Assembly (NCBI GenBank): GCA_966128725.1
Contig: CBHYLN010000123.1
Span: 1-16,056 of the forward strand
Direction of reading: 5' to 3'
DNA from: JAFDZV01 sp966128725
GTDB taxonomy: Bacteria; Bacteroidota; Ignavibacteria; OLB7
DNA: 16,056 nucleotides
Numbering within the stretch: the first letter of the stretch is position 1; each line of letters starts with the position of its first letter. Below are positions 6,946 to 13,479 of the stretch, in pieces. A model generated the notes under the pieces. The model searched no databases and was not told the origin of the DNA. It was given only the letters and a program-made list of their open reading frames with translations. The translations under genes and the position numbers were made by a program.

Positions 6946-7973
6946 TGGCCGTGCCCAGCACAGTTGCCGGCGCCATCAACATGGCGTTGCATGCAATCTT
7001 CACGGACGATCCGCTCGTGTATCTGATTGGCGAGGATCTGCTGGACCCCTATGGCGGCGCCTTCAAGATTTCCAGGGGGCTTTCAACCGCATGGCCCAAC
7101 CGGGTGATTACAACGCCGATATCCGAGGCGGCGATCGTTGGTGTTGCCTGCGGCATGGCCGCTCGCGGTTTGCGTCCGGTTGTTGAAATCATGTTCGGCG
7201 ATTTCATTACGCTGGCGTTCGATCAGATCCTGAACCATCTGGTGAAGTTTCCGGCGATGTATGCCGGCAAGGTGACCGCCCCGGCCGTGATCCGCACTCC
7301 GATGGGCGGCGGGCGCGGCTACGGGCCTACGCACAGCCAGGCGTTGGAGAAGTTTCTGGTGGGTGTGCCCGGGTTGTACGTGATAGCGCCAAGCCATCTT
7401 CATCCGATCGAGCAGTTCTATCGCAGTGCGATATGCGAGGCCGATGGCCCCACGGTGATCGTGGAAGGGAAGGTGCTGTACGGATTCCAGCCGATCGATT
7501 GCTCCCAAGGGCGCGCCGGGGATTTTTCCGTGCGCGCCAGCGGCGATCCGCATGCCACGATCGAGCTTTCGCTGAACGGGTTCCGCGGCGCCGATGTTAC
7601 GTTGATTACGTACGGTGGCCTGGCCCGGCTTGCGATGGAAACCGCGCGCGCGATGTTGATCGAGCACGAAATCGTGGTTGATGTTGTGGTAATGGGCCGG
7701 CTTTCGCCGATCCCGATTGATGATCTGGGCCAGGCGGCCGCGCGGTCGCGACGAGCGATTGTGCTGGAGGAAGGCACCGGCAGGCTGGGCATCGGCGCCG
7801 AGATCGCCAGCCTGCTTACCGAACGCCTGTGGGGGCGCCTGCTGGCGCCCGTGGCTCGCGTTGCGGCCGTTGATGGCATAGTGCCGGCCGCGCGCGATCT
7901 GGAGGAACGCATGCTTCCGAATGCCGGGCGCCTTCAGGCCGCCATCCAGGCGGTGATGCTGCCTGCGACGTGA
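6945..7973 (+). CDS. 2-oxoacid dehydrogenase E1 component, beta subunit
   Basis: Predicted protein of 342 aa, normal for E1-beta. The ATG at 6945 overlaps the alpha-subunit stop by one base, indicating coupled translation of the two subunits. The transketolase-like pyrimidine-binding domain shows LIGEDLLDPYGGAF (27-40), PISEAAIVGVACGMA (58-72; the Glu corresponds to the catalytic Glu that activates ThDP), EIMFGDFITLAFDQ (81-94) and GPTHSQ (127-132; the His belongs to the active-site set). The C-terminal transketolase domain begins near ADVTLITYGG. All visible cofactor and catalytic motifs are intact, so an active alpha2beta2 E1 is expected. The 2-oxoacid preference cannot be read by eye; pyruvate, a branched 2-oxoacid or acetoin-type substrates are all possible. 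Confidence 0.93.
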   Translation: MAVPSTVAGAINMALHAIFTDDPLVYLIGEDLLDPYGGAFKISRGLSTAWPNRVITTPISEAAIVGVACGMAARGLRPVVEIMFGDFITLAFDQILNHLVKFPAMYAGKVTAPAVIRTPMGGGRGYGPTHSQALEKFLVGVPGLYVIAPSHLHPIEQFYRSAICEADGPTVIVEGKVLYGFQPIDCSQGRAGDFSVRASGDPHATIELSLNGFRGADVTLITYGGLARLAMETARAMLIEHEIVVDVVVMGRLSPIPIDDLGQAAARSRRAIVLEEGTGRLGIGAEIASLLTERLWGRLLAPVARVAAVDGIVPAARDLEERMLPNAGRLQAAIQAVMLPAT

Positions 7974-8003
7974 TGTGGTTGACGGTGGTACGTGAATTAC
8001 AGC

Positions 8004-8011
8004 AAGGAAGG
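8004..8011 (+). promoter_or_regulatory. Ribosome-binding site of the lipoyl-acyltransferase fusion gene
   Basis: AAGGAAGG lies three bases before the ATG at 8015 (the first AAGG lies seven bases before it). This fixes the start so that the translated product begins directly with the lipoyl domain, confirming that the lipoyl domain is genuinely part of this protein. Confidence 0.7.
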
Positions 8012-8014
8012 TAG

Positions 8015-9169
8015 ATGACAGCGATTGAGATACCGCAGCTCGACGCCAACAGTGAGACGGCCAGGCTTGTAGCCTGGGAGGTTGTGAACATGGCCAGCGT
8101 GACGTTGGGCCAGGTGGTGTGCACGGTGGAAACCAGCAAGGCCATTTACGAAGTGCAGGCTGCCAGCGCCGGCGTGCTGGTGCAGCTTGCGCAGGAAGGC
8201 GCAACCGTGCAGTTCAACGTTGCGATCGGATATGTTGCGGCCGATGCCGAGGAGGCTCTGCGCGTGCAGGCCAACGGCGGGCCGGCGCCGGAGGCCGACC
8301 GTGGCGAGGCATCGTCCGATGCCACCGGGCCGGCTGCCAATGCAAGCAAGCGCGCGGTTGAGCTTGCGCGCATGCATGGCGTTGACCTAGCAGCCATCGC
8401 TGTTGAGGGCATCATCACCGAACGCGATGTGCAGGAGCATCTGAAGAAAACCGGGCGCGCCGCCGCCTCGGTGCCGGCCGCGCGCCCCGTGCCCGGCGAG
8501 CTGCCCGAGCAGGTTCGGCGGGTGTTGCTGATCGGTGCAGGGTATGGCGCGATGCAGGTGATTGATATTCTGATGAACGATCACGATGTGCGCGTGGTGG
8601 GCTGCCTGGACGACGACGCCAAGCTGCACGGGCTGGAGATTTTCGGGGCGCCGGTGCTGGGGCCGATCGCGATGCTGGCCGAGCTGTGGGCCGAGCGCCG
8701 TTTTGATGCCGCCATTGTCGCCATCTCCACCAATATCCGCCTGCGCAAACGCTTCTACGAGGAGTGCGTGGGGCTTGGCATTCCGATGGCCAACGCGGTG
8801 GACCCCACGGTTCGCATCAATCGTGGGGCGGTGCTGGGCAGCGGGAATGTGATCTGCAGCCAGTGCCACATCGGTGTTGCCGCGCGCATCGGCGACAACA
8901 ACTTCATCAGCGCGCACAACAGCATCGATCATCACAATCACTGGGGCTCGCACATTACCACCGGGCCGGCGTGCGCAACGTCTGGCGCGGTTACCGTGGG
9001 CAACGAGGTGAAGTTCGGCACCGGCATTCATGTGCAGCCAAATCTCACGATCGGCGAAGGCGCCATCATCGCTTCCGGCGCCACCATCATTGGCTCGGTG
9101 CCGGAGCGCCACGCCGTGAAGGCCCGGCTTACCGTTGAGATGGTGCCGTTGCAACCATCCGGGAGCTGA
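8015..9169 (+). CDS. Fusion: lipoyl domain + peripheral-subunit-binding domain + PglD/NeuD-type sugar acyltransferase
   Basis: Predicted protein of 384 aa. Residues 1-78 form a lipoyl/biotinyl domain with the modified-lysine loop VETSKAIYEV (Lys42; canonical E2 has DKA, here SKA) and a symmetric second half ending near VAIGYVA. A Pro/Ala/Glu-rich linker (about 80-107) leads to a peripheral-subunit-binding domain (108-144: ASKRAVELARMHGVDL, then IITERDVQEHL), the segment that binds E1 or E3 in 2-oxoacid dehydrogenase complexes. A second Ala/Pro linker (146-165) precedes a PglD-type domain: nucleotide-sugar-binding Rossmann segment VLLIGAGYGA (170-179), a CLDDD motif (197-201), then a left-handed beta-helix (about 260-365). 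His306, in the segment SIDHHNHWG, aligns with the catalytic His of PglD. The usual E2 acyltransferase domain (HxxxDG) is absent. PglD/NeuD enzymes normally use acetyl-CoA. Here the acyl donor is inferred to be the lipoyl arm charged by the adjacent E1 pair. Confidence 0.9.
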   Translation: MTAIEIPQLDANSETARLVAWEVVNMASVTLGQVVCTVETSKAIYEVQAASAGVLVQLAQEGATVQFNVAIGYVAADAEEALRVQANGGPAPEADRGEASSDATGPAANASKRAVELARMHGVDLAAIAVEGIITERDVQEHLKKTGRAAASVPAARPVPGELPEQVRRVLLIGAGYGAMQVIDILMNDHDVRVVGCLDDDAKLHGLEIFGAPVLGPIAMLAELWAERRFDAAIVAISTNIRLRKRFYEECVGLGIPMANAVDPTVRINRGAVLGSGNVICSQCHIGVAARIGDNNFISAHNSIDHHNHWGSHITTGPACATSGAVTVGNEVKFGTGIHVQPNLTIGEGAIIASGATIIGSVPERHAVKARLTVEMVPLQPSGS

Positions 9170-9172
9170 GCC

Positions 9173-10297
9173 ATGGCCCTTGTGCTGATTACCGGCGGAG
9201 CAGGATTCATCGGGTCGCATACGGCCGACCGCCTTCTGGCGCTTGGCCATCGCGTGCGCGTGCTTGACAATCTTGCCGAGCGTGTGCACCGCGGGAAACG
9301 CCCGGCGTATCTGAGCGCCGAGATCGAGCTGATCGTGGGCGATGTGCGCGATCGGGACACACTGGCCAGGGCAATGCGCGGCGTCGAGGTAATCTATCAT
9401 CTGGCTGCCTACCAGGACTATCAGCAGGATTTCTCCACGTTCATCCACACCAACGCGGTTTCAACCGCGATGATCTACGAGCTGATCGTGGCCGAGCGCC
9501 TGAACGTGCGCAAGGTGATCGTGGCCTCGTCGCAGTTTGTGCAGGGCGAGGGCCTGTACCGCACGGCCGATGGCGCCGTGGTTGCGCCAATGCTTCGCGC
9601 CGAAGAGGACCTTGCCCACGGTGACTGGGAGTTCCTTGATGAGCATGGCCGGCCGATGCAATGGATGTGGACGCCCGAAACCCATGCCAACCCGGCCAAT
9701 GCGTACGCATTAAGCAAGCACTCGCAGGAGCTTCAGGCAACGCGCTTCGGCCAGCGCTACGGTATCCCATCGGTCGCGATGCGTTACTCCATCGTGCAGG
9801 GATCGCGGCAATCGTTCTATAACACGTACTCCGGCGCGTGCCGGATCTTCGCCGTGCATTACTATTTCGGCAAGGCGCCCACCGTGTACGAGGATGGCCT
9901 GCAGTGCCGCGACTTCGTGAACATCAATGATGTGGTGGATGCCAACGTGCTTGTGATGGACGACGACCGGGCCAACTATCAGGTGTTCAATGTGGGCGGG
10001 GGCGTGGCGATTACCGTTGCCGAGCTTGCCGATGCGGTTATGCGGGCGTTTGGCCGTACCGAGCCGTTGCCGATCGTGCCGGGGCAGTATCGATTTGGTG
10101 ATACCCGGCATGCCTGTTCCGACAGCTCGAAGCTGCGGGCATTGGGATGGCAGCCCACGCGTACCATGGATGATTCCGTGCGGGACTACGTGGAATACCT
10201 GTTCGCGCAGGAAGGGATTCAGGATATACTGAGCGAGGCGGAACAGGCGATGCGCGGGCAGAATGTAGTGCGCGCCGTGGGGCCGCACCAATCGTGA
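9173..10297 (+). CDS. Extended SDR family nucleotide-sugar epimerase/dehydratase
   Basis: Predicted cytoplasmic protein of 374 aa, starting three bases after the fusion gene stop, hence co-transcribed with it. The NAD-binding motif GGAGFIGS is at residues 8-15, the catalytic Ser region VIVASSQFVQGEG at 115-127, and the YxxxK pair is Tyr178/Lys182 in NAYALSKHSQE. Between Ser and Tyr there is an enlarged loop (about 127-170). This loop, with TPETHANPANAYALSK, resembles the subgroup that contains dTDP-L-rhamnose 4-epimerase-like enzymes, but the cysteine cluster often seen in that loop is missing. The C-terminal half carries a substrate-binding segment DFVNINDVVDA. The reaction (4-epimerase, 4,6-dehydratase or reductase) cannot be decided from sequence alone. 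It may prepare the sugar acted on by the upstream acyltransferase. Confidence 0.9.
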   Translation: MALVLITGGAGFIGSHTADRLLALGHRVRVLDNLAERVHRGKRPAYLSAEIELIVGDVRDRDTLARAMRGVEVIYHLAAYQDYQQDFSTFIHTNAVSTAMIYELIVAERLNVRKVIVASSQFVQGEGLYRTADGAVVAPMLRAEEDLAHGDWEFLDEHGRPMQWMWTPETHANPANAYALSKHSQELQATRFGQRYGIPSVAMRYSIVQGSRQSFYNTYSGACRIFAVHYYFGKAPTVYEDGLQCRDFVNINDVVDANVLVMDDDRANYQVFNVGGGVAITVAELADAVMRAFGRTEPLPIVPGQYRFGDTRHACSDSSKLRALGWQPTRTMDDSVRDYVEYLFAQEGIQDILSEAEQAMRGQNVVRAVGPHQS

Positions 10298-10315
10298 ACC
10301 TTCCGGGGTAGTGGG

Positions 10316-11362
10316 ATGGGCGCCAATGCCGATCTGCTGGCAATCGACGATCCGCGTTGGCGTGCCTTTGTGGCCGGCCACGGCGCGGCCACGCCGATGC
10401 ACAACCCGGCGTGGTGCCAATTGATTGCCGGGCGCTTCGGGCTGCGCGCGGTGGTTGCTGGCGTGTTGAACGGCGACGCCATTGTGGGCGGGGTGCCGTT
10501 GCTGGCCGTGGGTGGGCGCCTGCGCGGGCGCCGGCTGGTTGCGCTGCCGCTGAGCGATCATTGCCAGCCGTTGGTGGCTGCCGCGGATTGCGCCGAGCTG
10601 ATCCGCGGATTGCGCGAGGCCATGGAACGTTTTTCCTGTACTGGCCTGGAAGTGCGGTGGCATCTTCCGGCCAACGGCCCGGAGGATGATGCGATTGTGT
10701 ACGGCGCGCCGTTCCTTGTGCATCGCAGCGCGCTTGGGGCCGATCCGGCCGCGATGCTTGCGGCCGCGCATCGCACGCGCGTTCGCCAGCCGATTGCCCT
10801 GGCCCGGCGCAGCGGTGTTTGCGTGCGCCGCAGCCTGATGTGGGACGACGTGCTCCGGTATTATCGCCTGCATGCGCGTGCGCGGCAGCGGCACGGTGTG
10901 CCTCCGCAGCCGCTGGGATTTTTTCGGGATCTGTGGGAGCGGCTGATTGCCGGCGGGGCGGGGTTTGTGATGCTGGCGGAGCGAAATGCAACCGCGCTGG
11001 CGGGCGGCCTGTTCCTGACCTGGAACGGCATGGTGATGTATAAATACGGCGCGGTGGAACCCGAGGGCCGGGCGGTGGGTGCCGGGCATCTGCTGATTGC
11101 CGAAACCATGGCCCAGTGCGCTCAGCAGGGGTTCTCAATGTTCGATTGGGGCCGCACCGAGCCGGGGCACGAAAGCCTGCGGCGGTTCAAGGCGGCGTGG
11201 GGGGCCGAGGAATTGATCTGTGATGCCACGTATCTGGGCGATGCCCGCGGTGGTGTTGCGAGCAGTGGCAGGGTATTGCGGGCCGTGGGTGGCATTGTCC
11301 GGCATTCGCCAGTATGGGTTGCCCGTGCGCTGGGGGCGGCCTTCTACCGATTTATTCTCTAG
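10316..11362 (+). CDS. FemAB/BioF2-like GNAT family acyltransferase
   Basis: Predicted cytoplasmic protein of 348 aa with a GGGG-containing ribosome-binding region ahead of the ATG at 10316. It shows the double-GNAT layout of FemAB-type proteins. The N-terminal half includes HNPAWCQLIAGRFG (29-42; the FemAB lead motif). The C-terminal half includes HGVPPQPLGFFRDLW (193-207), AGGLFLTWNGMVMYKYGA (229-246), and FDWGRT (276-281) followed by a FKAAWGAEE block (291-299). These last two blocks closely match FemAB proteins associated with exosortase/PEP-CTERM exopolysaccharide loci. Classical Fem enzymes use aminoacyl-tRNA to build peptidoglycan cross-bridges; the polysaccharide-locus members probably transfer an amino acid or acyl group to a glycan amine, but this has not been fixed for this protein. 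Confidence 0.88.
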   Translation: MGANADLLAIDDPRWRAFVAGHGAATPMHNPAWCQLIAGRFGLRAVVAGVLNGDAIVGGVPLLAVGGRLRGRRLVALPLSDHCQPLVAAADCAELIRGLREAMERFSCTGLEVRWHLPANGPEDDAIVYGAPFLVHRSALGADPAAMLAAAHRTRVRQPIALARRSGVCVRRSLMWDDVLRYYRLHARARQRHGVPPQPLGFFRDLWERLIAGGAGFVMLAERNATALAGGLFLTWNGMVMYKYGAVEPEGRAVGAGHLLIAETMAQCAQQGFSMFDWGRTEPGHESLRRFKAAWGAEELICDATYLGDARGGVASSGRVLRAVGGIVRHSPVWVARALGAAFYRFIL

Positions 11363-11370
11363 TTGAGATC

Positions 11371-12681
11371 ATGCAGAGCGACGATCACGACCTGAACTAT
11401 CCGAACGCTCCGTGGAGGCTCTGGCAATTGCTGGACCCCACCATCACGCCCGACGATTGGCAGGCCGCGGTGTATCATGCGCTGTATATACTCGAGGATT
11501 TGCCGGCGATGAATGCCGGGCGCGATCTTACAAGCCTGATCGATTCCATCCTTACCGAGCGTCAGTTCGGCTCCGATCACTGGCGGCTCAGCTCGATGCG
11601 CCGCGCGTATTACAGCTTCGTGCGGCCGATCCTTCCCGCCTCGATCCGTCCGATGCTTCGCCGCCTGCTGCTTGCCCGCCAACGCGAGCGCCATCGCCTG
11701 GGGTGGCCCATCGAGGATCGCTATATCCGGTTTCAGGTGGCGATGCTGCGTTATCTGCTGGCCCAGCGCGGGGGCGAACTGCCGTACGTTACGTTGTGGC
11801 CCAACGGAAAGCGATTCGCGCTGGTGCTGACCCACGACGTTGAGTCGGCCTCGGGGCACGACTTCGTTCGTTGCGTGATGGATTTGGAGGAGCGTTACGG
11901 ATTCCGCTCATCGTTCAACTTCGTTGCCGAGGATTATCCGGTGGACGAACGGCTGCTCGACGAGGTGAAGGCGCGCGGTTTCGAGATTGGTGTTCACGGC
12001 CTTCGCCACGATGACCAACTGTTCAGTTCGCGCAAGGTGTTCAAGAATCGCGCCATCCGGATCAACAGCTATCTGCAGCGCTGGGGCGCGGTGGGCTTCC
12101 GGGCGCCGTTCACGCATCGCCACCCGGACTGGATGCAGGCGCTGAAGGCCGAATACGACAGTACGTTCTTCGATACCGATCCGTTCGAGACCGTGCCCGG
12201 CGGCACGATGAGCATCTGGCCGTTCCAGATGGGGCGCATCACCGAGCTGCCGTTCACGATGACGCAGGACCACACGCTGATCTACATGCTCGGCGAAACC
12301 ACCCCGCGTCTGTGGCTGGACAAGGTGAGCTTCATCGAGCGGCACGGCGGGATGGTGATGCTGGTGACACATCCGGACTATCTTCGCGATCCGTTGTTCT
12401 TCTCGGTGTACGAACGATTCCTTCAAGCGATGAGCGCACGCCGAGGATATTGGCACGCGCTGCCACGCGATGTTGCCGGTTGGTGGCGCAGGCGCATGCA
12501 GCTTCCGGGGCTTGGCCTTGGTGTGGAGGATGTGGCCTCGGTGCTTCCGGACGCGACCATCGGCACAATCAGCGTTGGCGAGCAATGGGCCGATGACAGC
12601 AGCTCGTTGCGGTTGGTGCTTGGCCCCATGCATCCCGCCGTGGCAACGGTGAGCGCCAGGCAGCACCCTGCTACCGGGTGA
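11371..12681 (+). CDS. Polysaccharide deacetylase (NodB/CE4-like) with N-terminal extension
   Basis: Predicted protein of 436 aa; the ATG at 11371 lies eight bases after the upstream stop. The first about 145 residues (rich in Trp, Arg and Leu; no signal peptide seen) resemble the extension found in polysaccharide-locus deacetylase-like proteins. The NodB-like domain begins near KRFALVLTHDVES (147-159; Asp155 and Glu158 in motif 1), followed by GVHGLRHDDQLF (207-218; metal-binding His209 and His213), GFRAPF (242-247) and LVTHPDYL (331-338). Catalytic and metal residues appear to be present, so an active metal-dependent de-N- or de-O-acetylase of a sugar residue is inferred. The protein probably acts in the cytoplasm or at the inner membrane during repeat-unit modification. 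Its 3' end is five bases from the end of the opposing minus-strand gene. Confidence 0.87.
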   Translation: MQSDDHDLNYPNAPWRLWQLLDPTITPDDWQAAVYHALYILEDLPAMNAGRDLTSLIDSILTERQFGSDHWRLSSMRRAYYSFVRPILPASIRPMLRRLLLARQRERHRLGWPIEDRYIRFQVAMLRYLLAQRGGELPYVTLWPNGKRFALVLTHDVESASGHDFVRCVMDLEERYGFRSSFNFVAEDYPVDERLLDEVKARGFEIGVHGLRHDDQLFSSRKVFKNRAIRINSYLQRWGAVGFRAPFTHRHPDWMQALKAEYDSTFFDTDPFETVPGGTMSIWPFQMGRITELPFTMTQDHTLIYMLGETTPRLWLDKVSFIERHGGMVMLVTHPDYLRDPLFFSVYERFLQAMSARRGYWHALPRDVAGWWRRRMQLPGLGLGVEDVASVLPDATIGTISVGEQWADDSSSLRLVLGPMHPAVATVSARQHPATG

Positions 12682-12686
12682 AGCGT

Positions 12687-13379
12687 TTATTGTGGATCAA
12701 TGCCGCCCTGCCGTGCCTGGCTGGGCGCATTGGGGCCAACAGCCAGCAGATGCAGTACCAGATAGTGCACCACGTGCCGGCGTACGCTGAAGCTGGCGGC
12801 AAGCTGGAACCCCCCATGGGCGGCATGCCGCTGATACGGGGCAAGCAACACTTCGGCCGCCAGCAGGTTCGGATTGTCGGTTTGATACCATTGCGCGCGC
12901 GCCGCCTGGTGCCGCGGCAGACCAAGATCGGCGAATCGCCGTATAGCCCGCTCATCAACCCTGGGCACAACGTTCACGATGACCACGGTGTCCGGCGCGG
13001 CAAGCGCAAGCAGATCGGCAAACAGATCGAAGTGCTCAACATGCCCGCCGTGGATGGCCACGGGATTATCGATCACAATCAGGCCGTAGCGTTTTGATTC
13101 ATTTTTTGCGGCCAGATAGGTATCGATGATGCTGATCTTTGCCTGCGGCACATTCCGGGCAAACGCGGCCGCGCGATCGGGAGCAATCTCCCATGCGTCG
13201 ATCGCGGCCACATGCCGGGCGTAGTCGAGCGTATGAAACGCGCCCGTGCCGCCAAACGCTTCAAGTGCCTGGCGCCCTGTAAGGGATATGTCGCGCCGGC
13301 GTAATTGCCTGATGACATGTTGCATGGGGCTCAGGCGAAAAAAACGCCGTATCGTTCGTGCGGCATCCCGTATGCTCAC
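12687..13379 (-). CDS. Class I SAM-dependent methyltransferase-like protein (minus strand)
   Basis: Predicted protein of 230 aa. The GTG at 13379 is preferred: GGAG lies seven bases upstream (13387-13390 on the plus strand), and the next start further upstream would run into the divergent gene. Residues 38-48 (ALEAFGGTGAF) look like SAM-binding motif I, WEIAP (63-67) contains an acidic residue at the expected end of strand beta-2, and the VIDNPVAI segment (102-109) corresponds to motif IV. No membrane segment is visible. It is the only complete gene on the minus strand inside an otherwise plus-strand locus and ends tail-to-tail with the deacetylase. A methyl transfer to a sugar or small molecule is a guess from fold and context; sequence similarity to a specific family was not recognised. 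Confidence 0.7.
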   Translation of the reverse strand: MSIRDAARTIRRFFRLSPMQHVIRQLRRRDISLTGRQALEAFGGTGAFHTLDYARHVAAIDAWEIAPDRAAAFARNVPQAKISIIDTYLAAKNESKRYGLIVIDNPVAIHGGHVEHFDLFADLLALAAPDTVVIVNVVPRVDERAIRRFADLGLPRHQAARAQWYQTDNPNLLAAEVLLAPYQRHAAHGGFQLAASFSVRRHVVHYLVLHLLAVGPNAPSQARQGGIDPQ

Positions 13380-13479
13380 GCCCGCGCTCCGTTGCGCCGG
13401 CACATGCGGCACTCCCTGGTGGGCGCCGTGTCTCTCGCCGACATTCTCTCCTCCGTGAACTGATTCTCCATCGGTCTCC
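13380..13479. promoter_or_regulatory. Divergent intergenic region between methyltransferase and heptose genes
   Basis: A 100-bp gap from which the minus-strand methyltransferase and the plus-strand heptose genes are read in opposite directions, so at least one promoter is expected. It includes the GGAG ribosome-binding site of the minus-strand gene. No convincing -35/-10 pair or operator palindrome could be picked out, and the plus-strand GTG at 13480 has no obvious Shine-Dalgarno sequence. Confidence 0.4.

Noticed and set aside
6028..7973. Interpretation as a plain pyruvate or acetoin dehydrogenase operon
   Set aside because: The next gene lacks the E2 acyltransferase domain and carries a sugar acyltransferase domain, no E3 is present, and all neighbours are polysaccharide genes, so a normal catabolic complex does not fit.
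8015..9169. Fusion as an artefact of a frameshift joining two genes
   Set aside because: One uninterrupted frame with a good ribosome-binding site before the lipoyl domain and typical Ala/Pro-rich linkers between domains argues for a true multidomain protein. No ribosome-binding site or start with typical spacing was noticed before the PglD part.
9710..11089. Minus-strand open frame of 459 codons
   Set aside because: It is antisense to the SDR and FemAB-like genes and has the composition of a shadow frame with no motif.
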